Source of the DNA: Ahrensia sp.
Lineage (GTDB): Bacteria > Pseudomonadota > Alphaproteobacteria > Rhizobiales > Rhizobiaceae
DNA length: 62,238 nucleotides
NCBI GenBank assembly: GCA_002698425.1
Contig: NZXU01000012.1
Coordinates: 1 to 62,238, forward strand
Direction of reading: 5' to 3'
In this document: piece by piece, positions 17,843 to 25,757 of the stretch
Layout of the letters: each line of letters opens with the position of its first letter
Numbering within the stretch: the first letter of the stretch is position 1
The notes under the pieces: generated by a model
What the model was told of the DNA's origin: nothing
What the model saw: only the letters and a program-made list of their open reading frames with translations
Databases searched by the model: none
Made by a program: the position numbers and the translations under genes

Positions 17843-18547
17843 CTAATCCGGCTGCAGTTCCGCGATCAGCGCGGGGATGACGGAAAGGCCGGAAACGCTA
17901 CGATAGCGCGGATGGCCTGTCGGTTCGTCGGAATGTTCAAGCGCCCATGTCAGGTCATGCGGGACGTGAACCGCCCAGCATCCCGCCTCGAGCGCCGGCA
18001 GGACATCGGATTTCAGCGAATTGCCGATCATCATGGCACGGGCCGGTCCCTGGCCGTGCCGGTCGAAGACGCGGCGATAGACCTCCGGCGTCTTGTCCGA
18101 GACGATCTCTACATGGTCGAAATGGTCCGCGAGCCCCGACTGGACGAGCTTGCGCTCCTGATCGAAGAGATCGCCCTTGGTGATGACGAGCAGCGTGTAA
18201 TGGTCGCCCAGAGCCTGCAATGTCTCGACGACGCCGGGAAGCAATTCGACCGGATGATCGAGCATCGCTTTGCCGAGGCTCAGGATTTCGCGCACGATGG
18301 CGGGGGGAAGATCGTCGCCGCAGAGCGTTGTCGCGGTTTCCAGCATGGAAAGCGTAAAGCCTTTGATACCGAACCCGTAGAAGCCGATATTGCGCCGTTC
18401 GGCCGCGAGAAGTTCAGCGTCGATCCTCCCGGGATCCGCGAATGGTTCGAGCAGCATCGTGAATCGCTGCTGGCTGTCCTGGAAGAAACGCTCATTGTGC
18501 CAGAGCGTATCGTCGGCGTCGAAGGCGATGGCGGTAAGCGGGCGCAT
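17843..18547 (-). CDS. HAD-superfamily hydrolase
   Basis: This 234-residue haloacid-dehalogenase-type hydrolase is likely a small-molecule phosphatase. Motif I is FDADDTLWHN with the nucleophile and acid aspartates, motif II includes LLVITKGD, and motif IV is MIGNSLKSDVLPALEAG. A helical cap lies between them. The ATG at 18547 is the first start that puts the catalytic motif near the N-terminus; an in-frame start 11 codons upstream would overlap the phosphate transporter gene. It lies directly downstream of that transporter on the same strand, which may be incidental. Confidence 0.87.
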   Translation of the reverse strand: MRPLTAIAFDADDTLWHNERFFQDSQQRFTMLLEPFADPGRIDAELLAAERRNIGFYGFGIKGFTLSMLETATTLCGDDLPPAIVREILSLGKAMLDHPVELLPGVVETLQALGDHYTLLVITKGDLFDQERKLVQSGLADHFDHVEIVSDKTPEVYRRVFDRHGQGPARAMMIGNSLKSDVLPALEAGCWAVHVPHDLTWALEHSDEPTGHPRYRSVSGLSVIPALIAELQPD

Positions 18548-18566
18548 ATGGTGCCCTATAGACCGA

Positions 18567-20090
18567 TCAGAAGGCCGCATCCAGAAGCAGGAAGATCACC
18601 GCCGACAAAACGGCGGCGGCAGGAACGGTGATCACCCATGCGGCGACGATGGTGGTAAAATGCGCACGGCGCACCAGCATGCGGCGGCGAGCCTCCTCGG
18701 GCTGTGCGGCGCTCTTGGCGGGTTCCGGCTGGCTTTCCGCCTGCCTGCGGCGGCTGTTGTATTTGCGCGCCATATAGTCACGGCGGCGCTTCGAGCGCGT
18801 GGTGTACCACTCGCGGAAGAAGCCGACACCGAACACCGCGCCAACGGCGATATGTGTCGAGGAAACCGGCAAGCCGAGCCATGAGGCGATGATGACGGTG
18901 ACGGCCGCGGACAGGGCGACACAATAGGCGCGCATCGGATTGAGCTTGGTGATCTGCTCGCCGACCATGCGAATGAGCTTCGGGCCGAACAGCAGCAGGC
19001 CGAAGGAAATCCCTGCCGCACCGATCAGCATGACCCAGAACGGGATCGAGACCTTGGTCAGGACTTCGCCCGCCTCGGCGGTGTGAACGACGGCTGCGAG
19101 CGGACCGACAGCGTTGGCGACATCGTTGGCGCCATGGGCAAAGGACAGCAGCGCGGCCGAGCAGATCAGCGGGATGTTGAAGAGCTTGCGCACCGACTGG
19201 TTGCGGTTCTCCATACCTTCCGATTGGCGACGGATTAGCGGCCGCGTGAGAAAATAGGTCAGGACGCCGCAGGCCAGGCCAATCGCCATGATCGCCAGAC
19301 CATCGAGATGGATGATCTTCTTCAGGCCCTTCATGGCGAGATAGCCGGTGAAAGCGGCCGCCATGACCGCGAGCAGAACAGGCACCCAACGCCTTGCTGC
19401 AGCGATCTTGTCGTCCTGATAGATGATGTTGATCTTTATGAAGGCGAGAAAGGCGGCGCCGATGACACCTCCAAGAACCGGCGAGATGACCCAGCTTGCG
19501 GCGATCGCGCCCATCGTCGGCCAGTTGACGGCGGAAAAGCCTGCGGCCGCGATGCCTGCGCCCATGACGCCGCCGACCACGGAATGCGTGGTCGAGACCG
19601 GCGCCCCGAGCACCGTCGCCAGATTGACCCAGAGTGCCGACGAGATCAGCGCGGCCATCATGGCCCAGATGAAGGTGCCGGAATCGGCAACCGTGGCGGG
19701 GTCGATGATGCCCTTGGAGATCGTGCCGACGACATCGCCGCCCGCGATTAGCGCGCCCGCGCTCTCGAACACGGCGGCAATCACCAGCGCGCCGAACATC
19801 GACAGGGCCTTCGACCCGACGGCCGGTCCAACATTGTTGGCGACGTCGTTGGCGCCGATATTGAGCGCCATGTAGCCGCCGAGCATCGCGGCGGCGACAA
19901 TCAGTGCCCCGTTTTGTTCGCCGATGACATAGAGCGACGCGAACAGCGCCGCAGCAGCGATGAACAGGATGGCAAAGCCGGGGCGGGCAAAGTCACGCGA
20001 AACCGAGCCCGCCGCCTCTTCGAGACGAACGAACTTGTCGAGATCCTTGTCGAGCGTTTGCTTGCGGGCCGTGTCGCGCGTGTCGGTCAT
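18567..20090 (-). CDS. PiT-family inorganic phosphate transporter
   Basis: This 507-residue permease couples phosphate (often as a metal-phosphate complex) to proton symport. The duplicated family signature is present twice, as GANDVANNVGPAVGS in the N-terminal half and GANDVANAVGPLAA in the C-terminal half, as are the paired PVSTTHSVVG and PVSSTHIAVG. About ten membrane segments are predicted. The region around RSKRRRDYMARKYNSRRRQ is a basic cytoplasmic loop before the last two helices. No phoU or pho-box is apparent beside it. It may share a transcript with the downstream HAD gene. Confidence 0.94.
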   Translation of the reverse strand: MTDTRDTARKQTLDKDLDKFVRLEEAAGSVSRDFARPGFAILFIAAAALFASLYVIGEQNGALIVAAAMLGGYMALNIGANDVANNVGPAVGSKALSMFGALVIAAVFESAGALIAGGDVVGTISKGIIDPATVADSGTFIWAMMAALISSALWVNLATVLGAPVSTTHSVVGGVMGAGIAAAGFSAVNWPTMGAIAASWVISPVLGGVIGAAFLAFIKINIIYQDDKIAAARRWVPVLLAVMAAAFTGYLAMKGLKKIIHLDGLAIMAIGLACGVLTYFLTRPLIRRQSEGMENRNQSVRKLFNIPLICSAALLSFAHGANDVANAVGPLAAVVHTAEAGEVLTKVSIPFWVMLIGAAGISFGLLLFGPKLIRMVGEQITKLNPMRAYCVALSAAVTVIIASWLGLPVSSTHIAVGAVFGVGFFREWYTTRSKRRRDYMARKYNSRRRQAESQPEPAKSAAQPEEARRRMLVRRAHFTTIVAAWVITVPAAAVLSAVIFLLLDAAF

Positions 20091-20197
20091 ATGGGTCCTC
20101 TTGCGGGCCCTGTAACAGTTTCATGACGGTTTCCACAATCGACAACGAGGAAAAGCCAGCGCGCGATTGCCGACAATCCCCGGAAAAATAACCAGAC

Positions 20198-20698
20198 TCA
20201 GGTGTACGGCAGGGATGGTGCGAAGGAGAGGATAAGGTCGTGCAGCTCCGTTTCATGGACCTGGCGGGCCGCTGTCTGGCGGGGAAACCACTCGCAGTCC
20301 CGCTGCTCCTTTTCCGGCCAGTCTTCCGCCTGTTCGGTCACCTGCAAGGCATGCACATAGACGACGCACATGACGGAGCCGCCTTCGTCGCGGACTTTTT
20401 CGTAGTGATAGGAACCGATCGGCTCCTCGGTGATCGGACCGCGAATGCCCGCTTCCTCCCACGCCTCTTGAGCGGCGGAACCGGCGGATGACAGCGTGTC
20501 GTGCGGCCAGCCCTTGGGAATGACCCAGCGGCCGGTACCCCGGCTGGTCAGAAGCATCACCTCAAGAGTTCCGTCGCTCATGCGCCATGGAAGCGCGGCG
20601 TATTGGACACGCGGCGGCAACGCCATCAAGGTCGGGAAGTTAAGGACCTTGTCGGCGGCGCGTCTGAACAGCGATGTCTTTGCGTCTTTCGCCTGCAT
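20198..20698 (-). CDS. NUDIX hydrolase (copy 1)
   Basis: This 166-residue NUDIX hydrolase probably acts on a nucleoside diphosphate derivative such as a polyphosphate or dinucleotide. The Nudix box is present as GWPHDTLSSAGSAAQEAWEEAG with the metal-binding EEAG. Flanking segments (YAALPWRMSDGTLEVMLLTS and RWVIPKGWP) match diphosphoinositol-polyphosphate/diadenosine-type enzymes. The ATG at 20698 is chosen. A similar gene lies just upstream on the same strand, which suggests tandem duplication. Confidence 0.9.
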   Translation of the reverse strand: MQAKDAKTSLFRRAADKVLNFPTLMALPPRVQYAALPWRMSDGTLEVMLLTSRGTGRWVIPKGWPHDTLSSAGSAAQEAWEEAGIRGPITEEPIGSYHYEKVRDEGGSVMCVVYVHALQVTEQAEDWPEKEQRDCEWFPRQTAARQVHETELHDLILSFAPSLPYT

Positions 20699-20778
20699 GA
20701 CCAAGGATATGGTGCGATTCGCGGAAATTACGAAGCACAGTTCGCGTCAGCCGACTATTTCGGCTGCGCAATTGAGCC

Positions 20779-21258
20779 TTACGGCGTAAAGGAAAGGATC
20801 AGTTCGCGCAGTTCCGGCTCATCGACCGCGTCCGCGGCGTCCGGGCGCAGAAACCACTTTCTCGTGCGTTGTGCTTTTTCGGGCCATCGCGACAGTTCTT
20901 CCTCCACCTCCATCGCATGCAGGTGAACGATGCACTCAATCGCATCGTCCGTACCGATGAATTTGAGGTAGTGGAACCGCCCGATCGCCTTTTTCGTAAT
21001 CGCTCCGGTTATGCCGGCTTCCTCGAAGGCTTCTTGCGCCGCTGAGCGCGCCGAAGACATGCCGTCATGGGGCCATCCTTTCGGGATCACCCAGCGGCCT
21101 GTTTCGCGGCTGGTCACCAGCATGATTTCCAGCGTACCGTCGACCCACCGCCAGGGCAGGGCACCGTGCTGAACCTTGGGGGCCGCGCTGAGTGCCTTTG
21201 CGATCTGGAAATGCTGGCGCTGACGACGACGGACGCGGGGTCCGTCCTTATCGGTCAT
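20779..21258 (-). CDS. NUDIX hydrolase (copy 2)
   Basis: This 159-residue paralogue of the neighbouring NUDIX gene has the same architecture: HGALPWRWVDGTLEIMLVTS, RWVIPKGWPHDGMSSARSAA and the Nudix box ending EEAG, then WPEKAQRTRKWFLRPDAA. The two differ at many positions, so the duplication is old. Substrates are unknown. The N-terminus (MTDKDGPRVRRRQRQ) is basic and not shared with copy 1. Confidence 0.9.
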   Translation of the reverse strand: MTDKDGPRVRRRQRQHFQIAKALSAAPKVQHGALPWRWVDGTLEIMLVTSRETGRWVIPKGWPHDGMSSARSAAQEAFEEAGITGAITKKAIGRFHYLKFIGTDDAIECIVHLHAMEVEEELSRWPEKAQRTRKWFLRPDAADAVDEPELRELILSFTP

Positions 21259-21333
21259 GCCCAACTATAGGAGCGGGATCGCTCCCAGTAAAAGAGCCCT
21301 GCGTCAGTATTTTTCGAAGATGACGTGGAAAAC

Positions 21334-22755
21334 CTATTCGGCGGCTGCGCGCGGTCTGTTTGTTTCCAGCCAGGCGGTCATGTCGCGCTTCGCGCGGTCG
21401 GTCAGCGCCCGCTTCTTGGCGATCGCCTTGTCCTTGCCGCGCCAGCGGCCTTCATAGCCTTCCGGCTTCTTCAATGCGCCTTCGTCGGGCGGCGGGAAAA
21501 GGCCGAAATTGACATTCATCGGCTGGAAGGAGCGCTTCTTTTCGTCCTCGGAAACGATGTGACCTCCAGTGATGTGATTTAAAAGTGCGCCGAAGGCGGT
21601 GGTCCGGGGCGGCAGGCTGACAGGTTCTCCGAGACGGTCGGCAGCGGCGAAACGCCCGGCAAGCAGGCCCATCGCAGCCGATTCTACATAACCCTCGCAG
21701 CCGGTGATCTGGCCGGCGAAGCGCAAGCCCGGCCTGCTTTTCAACTGCAGGTCCTCTCCGAGCAGGACCGGCGAGTTGAGATAGGTGTTGCGGTGCAGGC
21801 CGCCGAGGCGCGCGAACTCGGCGTTTTCGAGGCCCGGGATCATCCGGAAAATTTCGGCCTGCGGACCGTAGCGCAGTTTCGTCTGGAAGCCGACCATGTT
21901 GTAGAGCGTGCCGAGAGCATTGTCCTGGCGCAGCTGAACCACGGCATAGGCCTTCTCGTCGGGCTTGTGCGCATTGGTCAGGCCCATTGGCTTCATCGGA
22001 CCGTGGCGCAGGGTCTCCCGACCGCGTTCCGCCATTACCTCGATCGGCAGGCAGCCGTCGAAATAGGGCGTGCCTTCCCATTCCCGGAACTCGGTCTTGT
22101 CGCCGGCGATCAGCGCATCGACGAAAGCCTCGTACTGATCGCGGTTCATCGGGCAATTGATGTAATCCTTGCCGGTTCCGCCGGGCCCGACCTTGTCGTA
22201 GCGCGACTGGAACCAGGCGACATCCATGTCGATCGTGTCGAAATGGACGATCGGGGCGATCGCGTCGAAGAAGGCGAGCGCATCCGCGCCGGTTTCGCGG
22301 GCAATCGCATCTGCCAGCGACGGCGCGGTCAGCGGTCCCGTGGCGATGATTGCGAGATCCCAGTCCTCGGGCGGAAGTCCGGTCACCTCTTCGCGGACGA
22401 TGTCGACCAGCGGATGACTTTCGAGCGCCTGGCTGACGGCGACCGAGAAACCGTCCCGATCGACCGCGAGCGCGCCGCCGGCCGGAACCTGATGGGCATC
22501 GCCCGACCGCATGATCAGCGAATCTGCCATGCGCATTTCGGCATGGATGAGCCCGACGGCATTATGCTCGGAATCGTCCGAGCGGAACGAGTTTGAACAA
22601 ACCAGCTCGGCCAGGCCGTCCGTCTTGTGCGCATCCGTGCCGCGCACGCCGCGCATTTCATGCAGGACAACGGGAATGCCGCGGCTGGCGATCTGCCAAG
22701 CCGCCTCGGAACCGGCCAGGCCGCCGCCGACGATGTGAATGGGACGTGGTGTCAT
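21334..22755 (-). CDS. trmFO: Methylenetetrahydrofolate-tRNA (uracil-5-)-methyltransferase TrmFO
   Basis: TrmFO is the folate- and FAD-dependent enzyme that makes m5U54 in the T-loop of tRNA. The 473-residue product has the FAD dinucleotide motif [20 protein letters not shown] at its N-terminus, followed by [29 protein letters not shown] and the C-terminal [13 protein letters not shown], all highly characteristic. The start at 22755 places the FAD motif at residue 9; an upstream in-frame start would overlap the terminator hairpin of the sRNA-like region. It lies downstream of the DUF1127/stem-loop unit on the same strand, separated by that terminator. Confidence 0.96.
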   Translation of the reverse strand: MTPRPIHIVGGGLAGSEAAWQIASRGIPVVLHEMRGVRGTDAHKTDGLAELVCSNSFRSDDSEHNAVGLIHAEMRMADSLIMRSGDAHQVPAGGALAVDRDGFSVAVSQALESHPLVDIVREEVTGLPPEDWDLAIIATGPLTAPSLADAIARETGADALAFFDAIAPIVHFDTIDMDVAWFQSRYDKVGPGGTGKDYINCPMNRDQYEAFVDALIAGDKTEFREWEGTPYFDGCLPIEVMAERGRETLRHGPMKPMGLTNAHKPDEKAYAVVQLRQDNALGTLYNMVGFQTKLRYGPQAEIFRMIPGLENAEFARLGGLHRNTYLNSPVLLGEDLQLKSRPGLRFAGQITGCEGYVESAAMGLLAGRFAAADRLGEPVSLPPRTTAFGALLNHITGGHIVSEDEKKRSFQPMNVNFGLFPPPDEGALKKPEGYEGRWRGKDKAIAKKRALTDRAKRDMTAWLETNRPRAAAE

Positions 22756-22785
22756 TGCCGGGAGATAGCGCGTCGCGGGGAGCGC

Positions 22786-22830
22786 TTCAAGAAATGAAAA
22801 CACCCGCCGCGGGAGGAGGTGCGGCGGGTG
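22786..22830 (-). terminator. Terminator formed by the last CcsR-like hairpin
   Basis: The third stem-loop (10-bp perfect stem cacccgccgc with gcggcgggtg) is followed on the minus strand by TTTTCATTTCTT. The same hairpin therefore carries the CCTCCTCCC loop and probably ends the DUF1127 transcript before trmFO. Confidence 0.65.
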
Positions 22831-22918
22831 CTTTACTGTCGGAACATCCACCCTGGGAGGAGGATAGGGCGATGTTCCTTAAACCGTCAGGATCTGGGAG
22901 GAGGATAGATCCTGGCGG
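22801..22918 (-). ncRNA. CcsR/cuckoo-type sRNA cluster (three CCUCCUCCC stem-loops)
   Basis: Three hairpins follow each other directly after the DUF1127 gene on the minus strand. The first (22884-22918) has a 12-bp stem with one G-U pair. The second (22841-22878) has an 8-bp outer and a 4-bp inner stem. The third (22801-22830) has a 10-bp GC stem. Read on the minus strand, the loops are ATCCTCCTCCC, ATCCTCCTCCC and ACCTCCTCCC. The conserved CCUCCUCCC loop is the hallmark of the Rhodobacter CcsR ('cuckoo') RNAs, which are co-transcribed with a DUF1127 gene and cut out by processing. The anti-Shine-Dalgarno-like loop suggests sequestration of mRNA or protein. The assignment rests on structure and context and no expression is known. 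Confidence 0.8.
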
Positions 22919-22930
22919 AAACTGAATAGG

Positions 22931-23077
22931 TCAGGCGCGAGCGGCCTTGCGGGCGATGTGCGGAATGTCTCCGCGGACAAAACCGATATCTGCCAGTTCG
23001 CGACCGGTCAGGCGGTTCAACTCGAGTGTCGTCTCGCGGTAGCGGCGCCATTCGTTGAAAGAGCGTACCAGTTTCAT
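22931..23077 (-). CDS. DUF1127 small protein (copy 1)
   Basis: This 48-residue protein reads MKLVRSFNEWRRYRETTLEL, then NRLTGRELADIGFVRGDIP and a basic end (HIARKAARA). This is the DUF1127 pattern: a basic amphipathic helix, then L-T-x-R-E-L-x-D-I-G and R-x-D-I. Known DUF1127 members are small Arg-rich proteins. CcaF1 of Rhodobacter binds RNA and promotes maturation of the CcsR RNAs encoded behind it. Here too CcsR-like hairpins follow within 13 bases of the stop. GGA lies 9 bases before the ATG. Confidence 0.9.
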   Translation of the reverse strand: MKLVRSFNEWRRYRETTLELNRLTGRELADIGFVRGDIPHIARKAARA

Positions 23078-23179
23078 TTACTTATCCACTTCGTGTCGTG
23101 GCTTCGGGGTCTGTTGTGAACGCGTCATTTTGTTCACGACCCGAAGATAATCGATCGAGGCGATTTGATAAGTGTCGAT

Positions 23180-23215
23180 GCTGCAATGCAGCTATGCAAA
23201 TTGTGCAATGCACAA
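23180..23215 (-). promoter_or_regulatory. Paired palindromes upstream of DUF1127 copy 1
   Basis: Two odd palindromes share the core tgcaatgca: gctgcaatgcagc (23180-23192) and ttgtgcaatgcacaa (23201-23215). The second also fits the T-N11-A form of LysR-type binding sites. They lie about 105-140 bp upstream of the DUF1127 start. A related motif sits at the same distance before DUF1127 copy 2. LysR regulators of the VtlR/LsrB group are known to activate DUF1127 genes in Brucella and relatives. That link is inference here. Confidence 0.5.
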
Positions 23216-23246
23216 ATCGTGGGGTTGTGATTGAGTTCGCGATTCG

Positions 23247-23290
23247 CCCAAAAAAAGAAAACACCCGCAGCCGGTTGGGCGACGGGTGTT
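23247..23290 (-). terminator. Rho-independent terminator of the DUF1127 copy 2 unit
   Basis: A stem of 8 bp (aacacccg with cgggtgtt) encloses a smaller gcc/ggc pairing. On the minus strand it is followed by TTTCTTTTTTT, a strong U tract. It closes the unit of DUF1127 copy 2 and its stem-loops, upstream of DUF1127 copy 1. Confidence 0.85.
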
Positions 23291-23297
23291 GAAGTTT

Positions 23298-23369
23298 GGA
23301 GCGGCGGCCTCAAGAGGAGGGAGGGGCCGCGCTCCTTATTGCGCCGGTACCAGGGAGGAAATCCCGGCG
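23298..23369 (-). ncRNA. CcsR-like stem-loops behind DUF1127 copy 2 (variant loops)
   Basis: Two hairpins lie between DUF1127 copy 2 and its terminator. One (23298-23335) has a 5-bp outer stem plus a 6-bp inner stem and the minus-strand loop TCCCTCCTCTT. The other (23342-23369) has a 6-bp stem and a loop containing TTTCCTCCCT. The loops keep the pyrimidine-rich CCTCC core but not the full CCTCCTCCC. They look like diverged members of the family seen behind copy 1. Order and orientation are the same in both units. Confidence 0.6.
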
Positions 23370-23377
23370 AAATATTG

Positions 23378-23533
23378 TTATACGTGCGAGAAGCCGGCGG
23401 CTTTGCGGGCGACGAACGGAATGTCGCCACGATTGATGCCGAGATCGTTAAGTTCGCGTGCGGTCAGCTTGTTGAGTTCGTTGCAGGTCGCCCGGTAGCG
23501 GCGCCATGCGAAATAGGAATTTGCGAGGTTCAT
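23378..23533 (-). CDS. DUF1127 small protein (copy 2)
   Basis: This 51-residue paralogue reads MNLANSYFAWRRYRATCNEL, then NKLTARELNDLGINRGDIP and a basic end (FVARKAAGFSHV). It shares the WRRYR helix and the L-T-x-R-E-L-x-D-(L/I)-G-x-x-R-G-D-I-P core with copy 1. AAGGA lies 6 bases before the ATG. The stop is followed after 8 bases by the CcsR-like hairpins and a strong terminator. It is transcribed away from the DUF2157 gene, with which it shares a 194-base intergenic region. Confidence 0.9.
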   Translation of the reverse strand: MNLANSYFAWRRYRATCNELNKLTARELNDLGINRGDIPFVARKAAGFSHV

Positions 23534-23639
23534 GATCGTTCCTTGGATGAATTCTATGTTCTTGTTCTTGCGATGGCGCGTAGATAGGCATTTCGTGCTG
23601 AAAAAATAAGCGCTCGTTTCGCATGGGAGATATGCGTTT

Positions 23640-23652
23640 TTTGCATTGCAGC
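23640..23652 (-). promoter_or_regulatory. TGCATTGCA element upstream of DUF1127 copy 2
   Basis: The minus strand reads gctgcaatgcaa centred about 113 bp before the start of copy 2. It shares TGCAATGCA with the palindromes centred 109 and 131 bp before copy 1. Conservation of both motif and distance suggests a common activator site. Confidence 0.45.
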
Positions 23653-23727
23653 GAAACAGTCCCGATTTCACGGTAGGTGAAATGCCACGCTCGTGGTAAC
23701 CATCTGAAAAACAGGTCAATTTATCTC

Positions 23728-24924
23728 ATGGCGACGCTGATCGAGCGACAGATCGACGACTGGGAAAAGCGCGGTGTGATCGATGCGGAGGTCGCGTCGG
23801 CCCTGCGCGGCGATATCGGCGCCACGCTGGAGGCTGGCGCAAGGAAAGGCACCCAAAAGGCGGCCCGGCGCTTTTCCTTCTTCCAGGTTGTCGCATTCTT
23901 CGCCGCGATCTCCATTGCCGCCGCGATCCTGATCTTCATCGCCGCGAATTGGGACTATGTTCCGCGCATTGCGCGCGCCGGCGGCGTCATGGCTGTCATC
24001 GTAGCCGGCTATCTGGGTGGCGCGCTCGTCCACGCCAGATACGGGCTGCGCCGGCGGATCATCGAGGAGGCGTGCTACCTTGTCGGCGGCGCGGCTTTTA
24101 TCGGCGGTGTGGCGCTGATCGGACAGATGTACCACATCTCGGGAGACGAGCGGGACGCAGCGCTGCTCTATGCCGCGGGGCTCGGACTGTCCGGCTTTGC
24201 CGTCCGCTCGCTTGCGCTGGTCGCCGTGGCGGCCGGATGGATGGTTTATTGGCAGGTCGATGGCCCGAACGCCGATACGATCCTGTCGCTGCAATTCGTG
24301 GTCTTCGCGCTCTCGATCGGGGCGGGGATCGGATTTGCAACTCTGATGAAGTCGGCCTGGCTGCGCCGGATCTGGTATGTGGCGGGTGCGATCGGGGTGT
24401 TGCCGATCGTCGGGCAATACCTCCTCGAGGCGCTGGAATGGCTCGTGGACACCTATGACGCCATCCCCGTCACGCTGCGCATTTCCGCCTGGCTGATCGT
24501 TTTGCTGTTCGCGGCACTTGCACTGATTGTGGGCCGCTTCAGGCCGACCCTTTTGGAAGGACTACCGGTCTTTTCGTCCAAGAGCGCCGGCCGTCAATTC
24601 GCTCTGGGGCTGCTGGCGATCGCCTTTCTCCATGGCGAACTGAACGACGATGCGGGCTTGATCGTCGTGTCCAGCCTTGCGGTCCTTTATGTGCTGGTCG
24701 CGCTCTACTGTTATGGCCGCGACCGTCAGGCCATCCGCTACATTTCCTATGTGGTCTTCGCCGGCGAGATACTCGTCGTCTATGGCGAGACGGTCTATTC
24801 GATGCTGGGGACGTCCGGTTTCTTCCTGGCGTTGGGCGTGGTGCTGGCGATTGTCGCTTTCGCGGTCTACCGGCTGGAACGGCGCTGGAAGGCTCGCGGC
24901 AAGGGGAGGAAGGCCGATGCATAA
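23728..24924 (+). CDS. DUF2157-family membrane protein
   Basis: This 398-residue polytopic membrane protein has an N-terminal cytoplasmic region (ERQIDDWEKRGVIDAEVASAL) typical of DUF2157, followed by about ten hydrophobic helices. Its function is not known. It overlaps by 8 bases the start of a GDYXXLXY-family gene. This pairing recurs in many bacteria and implies a joint role at the membrane. The ATG at 23728 is chosen because it starts the recognisable domain; a longer in-frame start exists 17 codons upstream. Confidence 0.85.
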   Translation: MATLIERQIDDWEKRGVIDAEVASALRGDIGATLEAGARKGTQKAARRFSFFQVVAFFAAISIAAAILIFIAANWDYVPRIARAGGVMAVIVAGYLGGALVHARYGLRRRIIEEACYLVGGAAFIGGVALIGQMYHISGDERDAALLYAAGLGLSGFAVRSLALVAVAAGWMVYWQVDGPNADTILSLQFVVFALSIGAGIGFATLMKSAWLRRIWYVAGAIGVLPIVGQYLLEALEWLVDTYDAIPVTLRISAWLIVLLFAALALIVGRFRPTLLEGLPVFSSKSAGRQFALGLLAIAFLHGELNDDAGLIVVSSLAVLYVLVALYCYGRDRQAIRYISYVVFAGEILVVYGETVYSMLGTSGFFLALGVVLAIVAFAVYRLERRWKARGKGRKADA

Positions 24925-25489
24925 GAAACCTTTCCTCGTCATCGCCGCGCTCGTTTCCGCGGTTGTGCTATGCGCCATCATGGTCTGGATGATCGCGGAC
25001 CGCGCCGCGATCCTGCGCGACGGACGCGAAGTCGTCCTGAAAACCGAGCCGATCGACCCGCGCGACCTGCTGCGCGGCCGCTATGTAAGGCTGAACTATT
25101 CCATCTCGCGCGTGCCGCCGGTCACCTTCACCGGAGAAAAGCCCGACTATTTCGATAGCGGGACGGCGATCTTCGTACGACTTGAAGAGGGCGCGGACGG
25201 GTTCTGGCAGGCCGCGGAGGCGCGCGTCGGGCCGCGACCCGATGATGGCGCCAGCGTCTGGATCCGCGGAGAAACATATTTCCGCATGGCGTCGACCGAC
25301 AATCCGGCCAATGTCCGTTACGGCATCGAGCGCTTCTATGCGCCCGAAGCGCAGGCCCCGGAAATCGAGAAACGCATGCGCGAGGGCGAGGTGACCGAAG
25401 TCGTCGTTGCAGTCGCGGCGGACGGTCGGGCGCAAATCAAGGCGCTGCGTCAGGCCGGAAACACGATCTATACCGAGCGCCTATATTGA
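24917..25489 (+). CDS. GDYXXLXY-family protein
   Basis: This 190-residue membrane-anchored protein has one N-terminal helix (FLVIAALVSAVVLCAIMVWM) and the family motif, here GRYVRLNYSI, after ILRDGREVVLKTEPIDPRDLLR. The rest is a beta-rich domain outside the membrane. Function is unknown. It is translationally coupled to the DUF2157 gene (8-base overlap), with GGGGAGGA upstream of the start as a strong ribosome site. Confidence 0.88.
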   Translation: MHKKPFLVIAALVSAVVLCAIMVWMIADRAAILRDGREVVLKTEPIDPRDLLRGRYVRLNYSISRVPPVTFTGEKPDYFDSGTAIFVRLEEGADGFWQAAEARVGPRPDDGASVWIRGETYFRMASTDNPANVRYGIERFYAPEAQAPEIEKRMREGEVTEVVVAVAADGRAQIKALRQAGNTIYTERLY

Positions 25490-25600
25490 CGCCGATCGCC
25501 TCCCGCATGGCGCTTTTACGGGCATTTTTTCATTGATCGGCGCGCAAGCGGTGGTATAGACGCCCGATCAAGCGGCATGCTCGTCATGTCCACGGACAAT

Positions 25601-25685
25601 GCGGATATGGCGGAACTGGTAGACGCACTGGATTTAGGTTCCAGCGCCGCGAGGCGTGGGGGTTCGACTCCCTCTATCCGCACCA
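25601..25685 (+). tRNA. tRNA-Leu (anticodon UAG)
   Basis: The acceptor stem gcggata pairs with tatccgc. The anticodon stem ctgga/tccag holds loop TTTAGGT, giving anticodon TAG. A long variable arm (gccgcgaggcgt region) and T-arm gggggttcgactccc fit a class II leucine tRNA. The CCA end is encoded. Confidence 0.95.
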
Positions 25686-25757
25686 CCAACCCGCCGGGAT
25701 AGGCAAACGACGCGCTGCGTTACGGGACGCAGGCGGCAAGAAAACGAAGGTTGAACA

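Noticed and set aside
22801..22918. CRISPR-like array because of the repeated ctgggaggaggatag
   Set aside because: Only three copies, no regular spacers, and the repeats sit in the loops of hairpins behind a DUF1127 gene; the CcsR RNA explanation fits better.
25490..25542. Eight-bp inverted repeat before tRNA-Leu(UAG) as a terminator
   Set aside because: The loop is 37 bases and the T run lies inside the loop instead of after the stem.
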